Source: Manis javanica
Taxonomy: Eukaryota > Chordata > Mammalia > Pholidota > Manidae
Length of the DNA: 64,000 bases
Reading direction: 5' to 3'
Assembly: GCF_040802235.1 (NCBI RefSeq)
Contig: NC_133169.1
Span: 39,811,034-39,875,033 of the forward strand
Shown: positions 35,683-48,142 of the stretch, piece after piece
Layout: each line of letters starts with the position of its first letter
Numbering within the stretch: position 1 is the stretch's first letter
The notes under the pieces: model-generated
Told to the model about the DNA's origin: nothing
Seen by the model: the letters and a program-made list of their open reading frames with translations, nothing else
The model's database searches: none
Translations under genes and position numbers: made by a program

Positions 35683-35874
35683 ATAAGTAACCGGGATGTA
35701 ATGTATAGCATAAGGAATATAGTAAAAATATTGTAATAACTTGGTATGTTGATAGCTGGTACCTAGAATTATCATGTATATAAATGTTGAATCACTGTGT
35801 TGTACACCTGAAACTAATGTAATACTGTGTGTCAACTACCCTTCAATAAAAAATAATTATCTAGAAAAAAAAAT
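35683..35874 (+). mobile_element. Old L1 3' end with A tail (3' end of composite)
   Basis: The same terminal block as at 2926-3056 and 6230-6355, up to CAATAAAAAATAATT, followed by a short A tail at 35865-35873. It supplies the 3' end and probable poly(A) site of the composite unit. Confidence 0.6.
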
Positions 35875-35886
35875 AAACTTAATGTG
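35875..35886 (+). repeat. Target-site duplication, right copy
   Basis: AAACTTAATGTG, identical to 28148-28159, directly after the A tail. Confidence 0.85.
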
Positions 35887-35954
35887 AAGCAGTATTACTT
35901 GCTATAGTTCTTCCAAAATAAAAAGTTTACGAATGTTACTGGGTATAACTACAG

Positions 35955-36256
35955 GGTGAAAATATGTTCTCAGCTCAGGGCCAAGTACCTTCAGTGAAAG
36001 GGAGACATAAAATGGGAGAAATCTGTTTATTGTTCACAAGCTGCTGTCCACTTCTGCTCACCAGTGTCTCTCATGATCAGGCTGCAAAAAGGGGCCCCTC
36101 CCAACCTCTCCGGTGGTCCAGATATGCCCTCCCTCCCCGCTGTTGTCACTTTTGACATGGAGATGGACTACTCTCCACCTCTTGGAAACACCAGTACATA
36201 TGGAGATGCACTGAGGCCAGGCAAGTGATTGTACAAATATTGCAATTTTACCCACA
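35955..36256 (-). mobile_element. LTR fragment, type C
   Basis: On the minus strand it starts TGTGGGTAAAATTG at about 36256 and keeps the AACAATAAA poly(A) signal. It matches 1191-1502 and 48275-48917. The region past the poly(A) site is shortened and diverged. Confidence 0.65.
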
Positions 36257-37329
36257 CTGGGTAGTAGAATAGCTCTTACCTGGATTAGTTTGTGCAGAAG
36301 GTTGAACATACATATCCCAAAATGATTTCAATCTGTCAAATATTTGAAAATTTTCAGGTTCTCTAACTATGGAAAAATACAAATTAAAACATCATTAAGC
36401 ATTTTTTAGCTATCAAATAACTACAGATTCTTATAATGGTCTCCATGAATCTGTGGAAGAAAGTTTCTCTTTCCACAGCTGAAGTGTTACAAAAGTTTTA
36501 TGTATGTTACAGGACATCTATTTGCACTAGGCATTAAGAACTTCAGACTCTTTATATGCACTGAAATAGAGATTTTAACTGAAATCTAATATCTCTAAGT
36601 TAATTAGAATATAGGTTTTTATTTGAGGAATTTAATATTTAAATATTTCTGTGTACTTAAACTGTAACAATTAGTTGGCAAAATGGAGACCTACCTATAA
36701 AATTATTGTGTTGACAGAATAATATTCTATAGAAACAAAATTGTATTTTCTAAGAATTTTTACTGACTTACTGCCTTAGTTTTTCTTTCCCAAATTAAAG
36801 GCTATGAAAGCCTTTCACAATTAGTGTAACTGGGGAACTTATTCTTGAGAACATAATTAGCCCCTGAAGTGAATGAAACAATATAGAAAGGATCCTATAG
36901 GATTTAAGATCAATCCAAGTGTTTGGTATTGATTTAGTTACTGCTGTGGGAAACTGGCACTCAGTGCCACTTCAGATCATTTCAGGATCAGGGTGAGAGA
37001 TAAGCCTCAGATGTGTATGTTGAAAAAACAAGTATAGATTTCTAGCTGCTCTTAATTCCCATTGGTTTCCCAGAGGTAAAGCTATCTGATCCCAGACTGG
37101 TATGAACCACTCCATGAACAAAGCCCTTGATGTTATGTCCCAGAAACCCTAGAACAGAAAACAAGTGCTATAGTATGTAGCCAAGGGGAGCTATCAAGTT
37201 CCAACTGTGCTCAGTGGCAACAGCCAGCAAGAAAAAATGAACAGTGAAGATGAGTATGTGCAGGAAAAATATTCCCACACAGTTTTGTGTCTGGTGCTTC
37301 TTGGCTGACTCCTGACCACATAAAATGTA
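36257..37329. other. Intergenic, nothing recognised
   Basis: AT-rich. A weak L1-like phrase occurs near 36375. No gene. Confidence 0.35.
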
Positions 37330-37690
37330 CTCTCTTTTGGCGCATACCTCGATGAATAGTAACACAGGCATTTAATGAGGTGTAATAACCACTATTGCAA
37401 TGAGGACTTAGGACAGTACCATCACCGTGAGCGTTCCCTCATGTCGCCCTTCTGTAGTCAAATGTTCCCTCAAATATATCCTTTGTAATCCACCATTCTG
37501 CACTCCATCCCTATATTTTCCATTTATGTGTATAAGTGGAATCAAATCACATAATGTGTATGTTTTTAGACTGGTTCTTTCACTCATAATAATGCCTTTG
37601 AGGTTTACCCAAGTTAGTAAGTACATATATGTAGCTCTTTCTTGTTATTACTGAGAAGTATTTCAGTTTATGAATGAACAACTTTTGTAT
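37330..37690 (-). mobile_element. Old L1 fragment
   Basis: 'gtataagtggaatcaaatca' and 'tttcactcataataatgcct' are reverse-complement L1 3' sequence. It is diverged. Confidence 0.55.
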
Positions 37691-38149
37691 CCATTAGCAA
37701 TTGAAAGAAAATAATATTTTATGCATCAAATTCATAAATGATAACAATAGATATTTATTACAGTGTTTAGATAATTATAGTTTTATGACTATACACAAAT
37801 ATTAAAAGTTAACCAGCAATAATCAGCAGTAGAGAACCAATCTGATGATTGATGTGTCAGAATATCCAGTTATATTTTTATTAAATACAGGATATCATCC
37901 CAAGTTAAGATTATATGGTTATAGTATAGATTAGTTGCTGTTTGATTTAGCATATATCCAGTAGCAATTAAATACTCATTTTTCACATAAAATAAACTAT
38001 TAGTAGAACTTCAAAGGTTTTGTACAGAAGTAGTGGGTAAATTTATGTGAATAACTTAGGAAAAAAGTCAGTCATGCCATCAACATCATTATCAATATCA
38101 CCATCACCATTATCACCAAAAATAACAAAATTATTATCATCAAGATTAC
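37691..38149. other. Intergenic
   Basis: AT-rich. An imperfect (ATC)n tract lies at 38075-38150. Confidence 0.4.
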
Positions 38150-39348
38150 GATTCCAATACATCAACAAACTGTTGTAATTCTACTCACAATTTTACCAGG
38201 AGGGAAAGGGATAGGCACTTGGGAGGTAGAGAATGTTGAGTGGACAGAGAGATTTGCCATATATAATAGAGAAATATGCCATAATTGGTATGGAACCTTA
38301 AAAACATACCATTTTCAGAAAAAAAAAGGCATATAAAGGAAATGAGGAGAGAAAGAGCATGGAGCAATTAGAAAATTGGGAAAAGTCGGAAAGAAGAATG
38401 AAGGGAAGGCAATGGAATAAAAACCAACATAAGAAAAAAGAAATGAATTTCCATGCAAATGTATGGCATTCAAAAATAAGCTAGAAGTGAATTTATATTT
38501 AGCAGTAAATTTATTTTAAATTAAACTTAAACAAAAGAAATTAAATTTAGAAATAAATGTAAAGGAACATATTTTAAAAGAAAATTAAAGTACATTTATT
38601 GTATTGATAAATATATTTAAATGTAGACATTAACAAATGAAAATTTAGAAATATAAACTGTGGGGTAGAAAAGTGAAACCTCTAAAATGTATGTCCCTGA
38701 ACATAGAAGGAAAACATAATCTCCTTCCTCACTTTGGTCTCCTCTTTCTCAATGAGAACTGGCATATCTGAACACTCATATGACTACTCTTAATAATATC
38801 ATGATGGGATTCTGTTGAAACTTGTTACCTATATACTATACTCTTAAATTCTCTTGCCATTAGTATAGTATTCACAAGTCTACATTTGAGGAATCATTTA
38901 ATTGATCATTTAATCTCTGAATTCATAAAAAATACTTGCCAATCAAACAAAGTAAAAATAGTACATTTGAAATTACACAATTTAATTAGAACTATTTTAA
39001 GAGTAAACTGGAAAGAATCATGACAAGGAATTATAATTCAATATGTTTGAAATTAAAATCATCTAAAGAAGGAATGAAGTTGGTGTAGATGACGATGGAT
39101 ATGAAATTTAAAAATTCATTATTCTGTACTTAAGTACTGTTGATGTGACAATGAGTTAAACATTTCCAGGCTGACAATCGCCAGGGTACTCCTCTGAGAT
39201 TCAGATCCATGAGCACAGAATGTGGCATCATGTGTAGCAATAAAAATGACCTAGTAGGTGTGCAGCAATTTTTAGAAAGATTTACATGAATCAAATATCT
39301 ATATAATTTATGTGGTAATATATTCATTGATATTTCAGATAGTTACAT
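38150..39348. repeat. 3' flank of OR-4, paralogous to the OR-1 3' flank
   Basis: It aligns in patches with 3240-4385. It carries no gene. Confidence 0.55.
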
Positions 39349-40290
39349 TTACGGGGTCTGTTTTCCAGCAAGAAATTTGCTAAGGGCCACCTTCATGTCT
39401 CTGTTTCTCAGGCTGTAAATGAGAGGATTTAGGCTGGGAGTTAAAAGAGAGTATAATATGGACATAAAGAGGTTCAATGATGATGGGGATTTTGAAGCTG
39501 AACCTAAATATGCAATAAATCCAGAGGATAGAAACAAGGTCACCACAGTGAGATGGGGAACGCAGGTAGAGAAACACTTGAACCTGCCTTGCCCAGAAGG
39601 AATTCTTAGGATGGTGGAGAAAATGTAAACATAGGAAACAACCATTAAAATGAAACATACAAAAGCAAAACAGCAACCAACAATAATAAACACATATTCT
39701 AGAATTTGATCACCAGAACAAGCAATTTGGAGCAGTGAGGGAACATCACAGAAGAACTGATGAACTGTGTTGGACCCACAGAAGCGGACAGAGAAGGTTC
39801 CTGCGACGTGAAGGGATCCGTAGATGCTCCCACTGACCCATGATGCCATCACCATCTGAACACAGGCGCCTCTACTCATGACAGCCTCATAGTGCAGAGG
39901 GCGGCAGATGGCAGCATAGCGGTCATAGGACATCACCAAGAGGAGGGCAAACTCCGTGCCAGCAAAACAAATTAGGAGGAAAACCTGTGCGGCACATCCC
40001 ATGAAGGAAATGGAGTGGCTGCTGGTCAGAGAGTTTATGATGGATTTTGGGATAGTGACAGAAATAAAGCAGATGTCAATCAAAGACAAATTCTTCAGGA
40101 AGAAGTACATGGGGGATTGGAGATGCTGGTCAATGGTGGTGAGGGTGATGATGAGGAGGTTCCCCATCACGGCTGCCACATAAATGAGGAAGGAGAGTGT
40201 GGCACACAGTCTTGGTAGCACCTTGTTTTCAGAGAATTGCATAAGCAAGAATTCTGTTATGACAGTCACATTGGTTAATTCCTCAGGCAT
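39349..40290 (-). CDS. Olfactory receptor OR-4, OR14-like, intact (313 aa)
   Basis: Odorant GPCR. It has an N-glycosylation site N7-V-T, FLKNLS (64-69), Cys99 plus loop cysteines 171, 181 and 191, canonical DRY at 123-125, LRIPSG (228-233), KCFSTC (238-243) and PSLNPLIYS (285-293). The N-terminal 60 residues are clearly different from OR-1 and OR-3, while residues 188-300 are about 80% identical to OR-1. The ATG is supported by an acceptor 9 nt upstream (TTTGCGCAG). No frame damage is seen. Of the three intact genes it is the only one with the usual DRY motif. Confidence 0.93.
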   Translation of the reverse strand: MPEELTNVTVITEFLLMQFSENKVLPRLCATLSFLIYVAAVMGNLLIITLTTIDQHLQSPMYFFLKNLSLIDICFISVTIPKSIINSLTSSHSISFMGCAAQVFLLICFAGTEFALLLVMSYDRYAAICRPLHYEAVMSRGACVQMVMASWVSGSIYGSLHVAGTFSVRFCGSNTVHQFFCDVPSLLQIACSGDQILEYVFIIVGCCFAFVCFILMVVSYVYIFSTILRIPSGQGRFKCFSTCVPHLTVVTLFLSSGFIAYLGSASKSPSSLNLFMSILYSLLTPSLNPLIYSLRNRDMKVALSKFLAGKQTP

Positions 40291-40320
40291 GATGATTGTC
40301 TGCGCAAAGAGAAGAAAAAG
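40291..40320 (-). promoter_or_regulatory. Splice acceptor before OR-4 ATG
   Basis: CTTTTTCTTCTCTTTGCGCAG followed by ACAATCATC and the ATG. The first exon was not located, and the conserved upstream block of the other ORs is absent. Confidence 0.65.
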
Positions 40321-42377
40321 TATCGTATTTCATATACTTGTATCCTCAGTATGTCTTTCTCAGTTGTTCAATTATTTATTGATTTTATTCTTTTTCAGGG
40401 GTATTTTCATGCTCATTATTTTAGTTGCAAATAAATAGCACCTCACATTCAATAATTTCTTCAATTCATGTAAATACTTAGATTAAGAAAGTTATTAAAG
40501 GAAAACTAGAATTACTTACAAAATGGTAGCCTGGAATTGATCCATAAATATAAGAAGATTACTTCACCTTTCCATAAATGAGGGTTTTATTTGACTTTGG
40601 TGGAAGAGGTAAAACAGTATAATTTTCAATAGAAAAGAGCAGTTTGATTGTTGTAACTCATACTAGTAAGTATGCTTTCATTCTGTATGGACTATTTATT
40701 TGATTTTTTTATATGCTTGGAGAAGCAATATAAAGAACTCCCAATATCATTTTTTTTTTAGTTTTCTCTACCTTAATTCAGAATAGGTAAGTGAAAGAGA
40801 GGAAAGACAGGCAGAGCTAAAGATTTTCTTTGCCATGTTTGCCTGAGACAATGACAGAGGCTGGGGCAATAATGCATATCATCCACATGGTGAAGATCAC
40901 AAAGGTATCTAGTTATTCAGTCTACATCAGCTGTCTTTGAAAAACTAACAGAAACCTAGAAGTATCCACACATTCTAATTTTTCCATGTCAACTTTTCAG
41001 GAACAAATTGTTTTTAAAATATTTTCCTTCAATAAGGATACATGCCTGGCATCCAATCTAATTAAGTTAAAACATAAAGCTGTCAGTCTCTGAAAAGAAA
41101 GTGGATGGATTTATATAGGTTTTGGGGAAATCCACTTACCTATTAGAAATCCACTTCCCCTAATGCCAGCGGTCCATTCTTTAAACACTATGAAACTGAA
41201 GCCAAGAAATAGGTTTATAGAGGACACTTTCTCACATAGGAAAAATTCCTGGATGAGTTGAATCTTTTGTCTAAAAGGACATTTCTCCTTAAATATCTTG
41301 TTGCTCTAAGTGCCAGTGCATTTACTCACAGGGACTCTTTTCTCCACTGACAAACCCAGGTTCAAGGGATATTTATATTGATCTTACAATATTGTGAGTG
41401 ATTACAGGTGACTAATTAGAATGAAATCTAATTAAGCAAAATATCCATGTTCTTCCAATTCCTTCTACTGTTAAACACTAAGGGCTGGAAATACAAAGAT
41501 TTAAGTCCCACTTTGGATAACTTTTATGCCCAAGGGGGAGTCTGCTTGAAAGAATTACCTTATTAATGAAAAAAAGATTACCTTAAAACACTGCAGTGAA
41601 CTTTACATTGTGAAGTAACAGAATGATGTGAATTCATGAACTTATACCTGGACAAATGTAATTGGCTATGTCAGTTTCTTTTACTACCTATTTTGATGTT
41701 ATTTAATATTTATCATAAGCATAGTATAATTTCTTACACCATATAAAACATGCAAAATATGACAAGATGGAGAAGCTGAAATATCATTTCTCACTTTTAA
41801 AATTTATATCTCAGGCAGAAACTGAAAAGTATTACTGTATTGACTTTTGAATTTTCCTGTTACTCTGTGATGTATAAATGCAACAACGTATGTAAATATA
41901 AATGAGATTTTGCTATAGTTTTTTCTACTGATTAGTTTTTTAATAGATTTTCCAGGAACATATAATAATACTACATTTAAAAAAATCTTTGCATATCCAG
42001 TTTAATTTCAATAATGCAGGGTTAAGGGTGTTGACTCCATGTCAGGTCAAAGATCCACATGCAACTTTTGACTCAACCAAAACCAACTAGCAATAGTCCA
42101 ATGTTGGCCAGAAATGTTAATGGTAATATAAACAGTCATTAGCATATTCATGTGTTACATGTATCATATATTGTCTTATGGAAAAGTCAGCTAGAAAAAA
42201 ATAAAATGATTTTCAATTTGTGACAAATGTCCAAAAAATTTCCAATGTGCCTATTGAAAAAAATCTATATACAATTGGGACTGCAAAGTTCAAGCTCATG
42301 TTGTTCAAGACTAAACTGCATTTCTGAATACGGACATGAAAATATTAAAACTTCTCATGTTTTTAAAATGTGATTAA
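40321..42377. other. Intergenic, nothing recognised
   Basis: 5' flank of OR-4. AT-rich, with no clear repeat and no match to the OR-1/2/3 promoter block. Confidence 0.4.
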
Positions 42378-44205
42378 ATTGTAGGAGACTTGGTGAGAAG
42401 ATGTCAGAGTAGGATGGCAAGGCAAAAACCTACAATCATGTACACACCAAGGAAGCAACCACAGCAAAGACGAAATCCTGAAAATGACCTGAAATTGCAG
42501 AACAGGCCATCCACACCTGGTGTGGAAGAGAAGACCACACTGAGAAGGGTAAAGTGGCAGAGCCATGCTCAACTGGGACTCAATCTTTCCTCCAGACTGG
42601 CTCACAGGAGAGAAGGAGAGGAAGGGAGTGGGAATCCTGCACACCTGACCCTGGAGATCTCCACTGGGAATATGAGTCTACATAGCTTTGGGCTCTGGTG
42701 ATTAATGGGGGTGGACACCAGGGAGAGTTGGAGCCTCTGGAAGGGTGAGACTCCTGCTGCTGCTTGTGGAGGGCAGATGACCTGCTCCATGGGTGCTGCT
42801 GAGACCCAACACAGAGGTGGCTGTTCAAAAGATTTACCAGCATCAGGAAGTATGTCGAAGGGGTGGGGTTGGAGGGAGCTGGCTCTGGAGGAGAAAGTGC
42901 AGGTGAATGATCCTCCCCCAGCATTTCCTCAGTCTACATGGTTGGAATCTTACAGGAGCCAGCTCTTCATGCTCCAGCTTCCTCCTTGGCAGCTCAGCCC
43001 TGTGATGGTGTTTCTTAGTGTACCTGCCCTGTCTGGCCTGCTTAAGCAGCAGTGGGCCCCCACTGCTCACTGGCAGGCAGAGGATGGCCCTACCCACAAT
43101 GAGTCCAGGCAAAAATAACTCATGTCAAATAAAAGGCACACAGAGGTGAGCCACTGCCAGCAGACAGGCAGAAAACCAGGCCCTGCTATCAGACTACCAA
43201 TAGTGCCTAGCTAGATCTCTACTGTAAAAGAGGTCCAACTGGAAAACAATAAAATTACAATAATTACATACCTGTCAATAATCACCTTAAATGTAAATGG
43301 AATGAATGTACCAATCATAAGACATAGAGAGGCAGAATGGATAAAGAAACAGAAACCATCTATATGCTGCCTAGATGAGAAAAATTTCAGACCCAAACAC
43401 ATATGCAGACTAAAAGTGAAGAGATGGAAAAAAGAGATATAATGCAAATAATAGGGAGAAAAAATCAGGAGGAGCAGTACTTATATCAGACAGAATTGAT
43501 TCAAAACAAAGAAAGTACCAAGAGACAAAGTAGGACATTACATAATGATACAGGTGTCAGTCCAGTAAGAGGATATAACAATTTTAAATCTCTATGCATG
43601 CAATATAGGAGAATCTAATTTATGAAAAAATATTAACAGACCCAAGGAGAGAAATAGAAAGCAATACAATCATACTATGTGACTTGTATCACCCCACATA
43701 CATCAATAGATTATCCAGACAGATAGTAAGGATGGAAACAGAGGTACTGAATGACACATTAGACCAGGTGGACTTGACACACAGAGCACTCCATCCCAAA
43801 GGAGCAGGATACACATTTTCCCAAAGTCTACATGGAACATTCTCAAGAATAGATCACATACTAGGACACAAAAAGAGACTGAATATAATTCAAAAAGACT
43901 TAAATTGCAGCAAGCATCTTTTCAGATCACAGTGGTATGAAACTAGAAATAAATTACAAGAAAGCAAAAAGAAACTGAAACACATGGAGGCTGAATGACA
44001 TGCTTCTAAATAATGAGTGGGTCAATGAATAAATCAAAAAGGAAATCATACAATACATGGAGACAAAGGAAAACAAAAACAGCAGAGTTGAAAATATGTG
44101 GGATACTGCAAAATGGGTTCTAAGAGGGGAATACCTAGCAATGCAGGCCCACCCCAAGAAACAAGAACAATCCCAAATAAATGGTCTAAACTCACAACTT
44201 GAGAG
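42378..44205 (+). mobile_element. L1 lacking ORF1 (5' UTR joined to ORF2)
   Basis: 42385-43130 is GC-rich L1-like 5' UTR. From about 43255 the sequence follows the start of ORF2 (compare 29830 onward) through the endonuclease ('tctcaagaatagatcacata' near 43842) into the start of the RT domain. It stops at about 44205. ORF1 is not found between the two parts. Multiple stops and shifts are present. Confidence 0.65.
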
Positions 44206-45010
44206 ACTCGCTGCGAGAGAGGAACGAGGAACACGGGCTTCTCAGGCCCAGTGCCCCAACGCACGCGGAGGGCCTTGCCGTGGGGTCTTTGATGCAGTCT
44301 GTAGGACCCATGCGCTTTGATGCGCTCCATTCAGAGCCCTGTTTGCTGGTTTTCAGCCACTCCTCACCCTCTACTCATGCAGCTCAGAACTCATTGCTCT
44401 CGATGGGTGATAGATACGGGCGTTTGGGGCAGAGTCCTGCACAGCTGTGGAGGGCAGGCACCCACACACATACCCTCACTTTTCTCCGAGTGAGAAACCA
44501 CAGGCCCCGACGGATTCTGCTGACTGAGCTGAACTGCCTTTAGGGAGGTCTGATACAGTCAAGGTCAAACTGTTCCTGTCCAGTACATCTAATTTGGATT
44601 TTTAAAAAATTTTGCTCCAGCTGTGTGCTCTGTCTTCTTTGCTGATTGCCTAGGTGTTCGTAGTCTCTTTTACACGTAAATGTCTTACTAAATCAGTGTT
44701 CTTCAGGGGCTACGAGCTCTGCTCTAGGGTCTAGAGCCAATTCAGGGTCCACAGTGGCAAATGAAGCCTGTGTGCCTATTACGTGACACGTGGGTGAGCA
44801 GACCCCTCTGGCTCCCCTGACACCTGGTGACGGAACGAGAGCTGACCGTGGCCGCTGACGAGGCTCCAGGCGCTGAGGTGCCTCTGGGCCTGCAGCCGGG
44901 AGCCCTGTCCGCCAGGCAGCGGAGTGGGGGTGGGCGCGTCTCCTCAGAACAGGTCTCCGCACTCTTGGACTGCGTCGGAACTCAGCACCTCCTGCCGGGA
45001 TCTGACAGGT
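44206..45010. other. GC-rich, CpG-containing segment
   Basis: It begins abruptly at the L1 break. Two GC-rich parts (44206-44540 and 44750-45010) flank an AT-richer middle. Open frames on both strands are low in complexity and overlapping, and no known domain is seen. It could be captured unique DNA or an unknown repeat. Confidence 0.4.
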
Positions 45011-46840
45011 CCCACAGGGTGCTTTAGTCTGTAAGTGGGTGTCAAATTGCTGTTGTTAAAAGGAAATAAAAGTGAGAGACATCTTTGGCCATCTTGCTGA
45101 TGTCACTGTGTAATATTTATAATTTAATAATCACAAAAATATGGGGAAATTGCCACATATTCAACCAAAACCTACACATACAGAAGAGAAATAGTTACTG
45201 CAATTCAACTATGATTTCTATGAAACTGTATATATTTCATCTATATAGAAATAGAAAAATTTGCAAACAAAACAAAATAAAAATTTATCCTAGATAAAGA
45301 TAACTTCCCAAATGGGAAAATGATTTTTGGTAAACATAATTTTATAGCTTATGATTAATTATAAGATTGGTATTTTTACATGAAATAATTGCTATGGATG
45401 CCATAGATTCACGGTAGGTTTAATTCTTAAGTACCCATGTAGAAATTAAAGTCCCTAAAATCCAAAATAACAAATGAAGGAAACCTGTGTCACTGGGTCA
45501 CCAGATGCAGGCAAATATTAGCAAAAGTGACAATGTGGGCAACTTGATCAGCTGGTAGTTATCTACCCTAATAGAGCTCTAAAAATCCGTTGTCGTAGAC
45601 ATAGCTTATGTATCACTTAATTGTTACGTGAGTATATGTTATATAAAATCACTTTTTATTACTTATCAATGTCATATGTAAGTAGTTGAAATGCAGACCT
45701 ACTTAGGAGGGAGTAAGTTAAGTCATGCAACCTCCATTTTCCTTTATTTTTCATAACAAGTCCAGAAAACTAAGCATTATGGAAAGAAGTAAAATGAGGG
45801 TGGAGATTGGGATGAATTTCTCTGAGAACATAAGGTTCAAAGCAATCGCAATTACAAACCCATTCTAAAATGTAATGGAGAAGGTTCATAGCACGCAACA
45901 GCAAATTAATTTTAACTATGACCTGGAGTTCCTTAGAAAAAGGGCACATAAGTAGTATGGAAAACTTAGAATCTTTTTTGATATCCAATTTTGCCAGAAA
46001 TTCAGAGATAAGGGCTGTTTTTTTACCCTGATAGGTTGTCAGAAAGAAAATTATCAGGTTGGCTTTATTAAATCTTTGGTCAATAAATGATCGGTGGACA
46101 CTGATCCTCCTAAGTCTTTTAACTGAATAACACAGGATATGAAAACTTAGACACACAGCTTGATAGTCAATCTGCTGAAAATGCAAACCACTGAAAACCA
46201 AAATGTCCTAACATTACCTAGTCTCACATGTATATATTGGAGGAGTAGTGGGGGGGGGGGTGGAAAGGAGTTAGATTAACCTGATTATACTGTCTCAGAA
46301 CTTAAAGGGCACTTCCATGCTGAAGGAAGCCGCCCCTCATTTCCCTCAGATGACCCTACTGGGATTCTCTCCCTTGCGTGGGGGAGCTGATCACCCTCAC
46401 ACCCACGCCTGCCTCTTCTCATTGCTTCCAAATCCACTATTAGAGAAAAGCTCATTTTGTCCATATAAAGTTAAACCCAGGAAAATAAATTCACCCATAA
46501 TAATTATGTATGTTTGCTATTTATATCAACCTATAACAGGAATATACAAGTCCTACCCTGGCTTTACAGAAAATTAAATTTTGATTCAGGTGAATGCACT
46601 GATACATGAGATGCACTTAGTAATGATTCTGAACTCTCTACGCTGGTGTGAATAGTGGCCTGTGAGTCCAATAGTTCACTCAGTGACATACTGTAATCAG
46701 CACTCAATGGAGGCCACAGTCGATGGATACTAAATATCTAAAATTTCTACTGTGCGAATCATACCTTCTTATTTTCTGTACTTGTAGTGCTTTGACACGT
46801 ACGGTTTTGCTGGCTTTGGGGATGTGCCCTTCTCACCTCA
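45011..46840. other. Intergenic, nothing recognised
   Basis: AT-rich. A run of G lies near 46250-46260. No gene was found; an open minus frame at 45770-46201 has no recognisable domain. Confidence 0.35.
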
Positions 46841-47130
46841 CCTATGCAAATTTACCAGCCCACATTGCCCGTCCACCACCACCTTCCGTGCCCCTGCCTG
46901 GCTGTCACACTCAGGGTCACTATCTCCCTGACCTGATTACCCCAAAGCCAGGTTCCAGATAAACAGAGAAACTGCTCTGGCCCAGAGCGCAGTGAAATCG
47001 TCCAAACCAGCCGGCGCTGAGCCTGCTGGGCCTGCCTCGCCCATGCCTCGCGGAGACGCCGCAGAGGAGCTCCTGCCCACGTTTTCATCTGGCTCCCTCT
47101 CCCTCCCAAAGGTCCCCCACCTGGCTTCCT
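46841..47130. other. CpG-rich patch
   Basis: About 290 bp of GC-rich sequence with CpG clusters near 46988-47060. No coding or repeat identity. Confidence 0.4.
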
Positions 47131-47404
47131 CGAGAACTATGAAAAGTAAACTACCTGGCAGTTGTTTCCTGATCTATTGGCCTTGACATACTTGAATAAC
47201 AAAACCTATGTTTCAAAACCATTATAAATGGAGGAATTAAAAGACACAGAACATAGGAAAACTGAACTCACATACACAGAACATCAACTCCCTCGTCCAT
47301 CCTTTCTCCAGGATGGTCCCTCCTGCTAGGCACCAGCTACCTACCGGGGAGTGTGAGCTCTCATGCTGGTGCACCGGGGTGTTGCTGGGGGGCAGAAATC
47401 CTGT

Positions 47405-48142
47405 TGATACCGGGGTTCTTGTTCACGAAGCCGAAGAATGAGCTTCACAAACACTCAAGGTAGGAGAGCAAGGCACAGGCTTTTGTTTAGAGATAAAGTG
47501 AAAGGACAGAGCTCCTGGCTCACGCCAGGAGGGGACAAGAGAATCCGTGGTGGTGCGTTGTCTAGGCGGTTTACAGGCAGTTGAGAAAGCAAGGTGGATT
47601 CACCTGATGGTCTCTAAGTGTTTATTTTTAAAGAGACACTAAGTTTCTTATCAGTTTTCCAGACTATTTTATGGAGTTAACATAAGAAATTTACTGTTTT
47701 GATCCTTTCTCAGAATAGCAGTTTCTTGGTCTGGGAGCACATCAAAGTTGCTTGTTTTGCTTTCAAGGTGAGCTCAGTTACTGACTTGATTAGGGCTGGA
47801 GGAGGAAAAGCAGCATCTGGGTAAAGTTAAAGATAAACCTGGCCTTTTAGTGGCTAAAGTAAATTTCACAATAGCCTCATTTAATTGACACAAACAAGAC
47901 ATGGGCTATGCTGAGGTATTTTCTTATCTGGGGGATGTTCAAACATTCCCACCCAGGTTATTCCTGGCTTTTTAGTTTTAACTAATCTTTACTGAAGAAT
48001 GCTTATATTCCTAGTTTGATATTTCACTTTAGAGAATTAATGTGACTCTGTCTTTGTTTAACTGTTTAATATGGAGTTTTGGTAGGGGTCTTTTTACAGA
48101 GGCCCTCATGCTACTCTGACTATACCCATGGTCTCTGTTGCA
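47405..48142 (-). mobile_element. LTR, type B
   Basis: On the minus strand it runs from TGCAACAGAGACC (48142) to ACCCCGGTATCA (47405). It matches the type B LTR at 57094-57897. The flanking four bases are CTGT and CCGT, a possible target-site duplication with one change. Confidence 0.7.

Larger units (their letters stand above)
28160..35874 (+). mobile_element. Composite L1-ERV-L1 retrotransposed unit (7.7 kb)
   Basis: Contents in order: L1 5' UTR (from 28160), broken ORF1, broken ORF2, L1 3' UTR and A-rich end (to 33996), retroviral env remnant (34336-34725), LTR (35324-35650), an old L1 3' end (35683-35862) and a short A tail. The only clean pair of flanking direct repeats is AAACTTAATGTG, before the L1 5' end and after the final A tail. 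The whole stretch therefore looks like one target-primed reverse-transcription event. This fits 3' transduction, or an L1 lineage carrying a chimeric tail. Confidence 0.7.

Noticed and set aside
45770-46201. 143-codon minus-strand open frame
   Set aside because: No recognisable domain, paralog, splice signal or conserved context. Chance is the simplest explanation.
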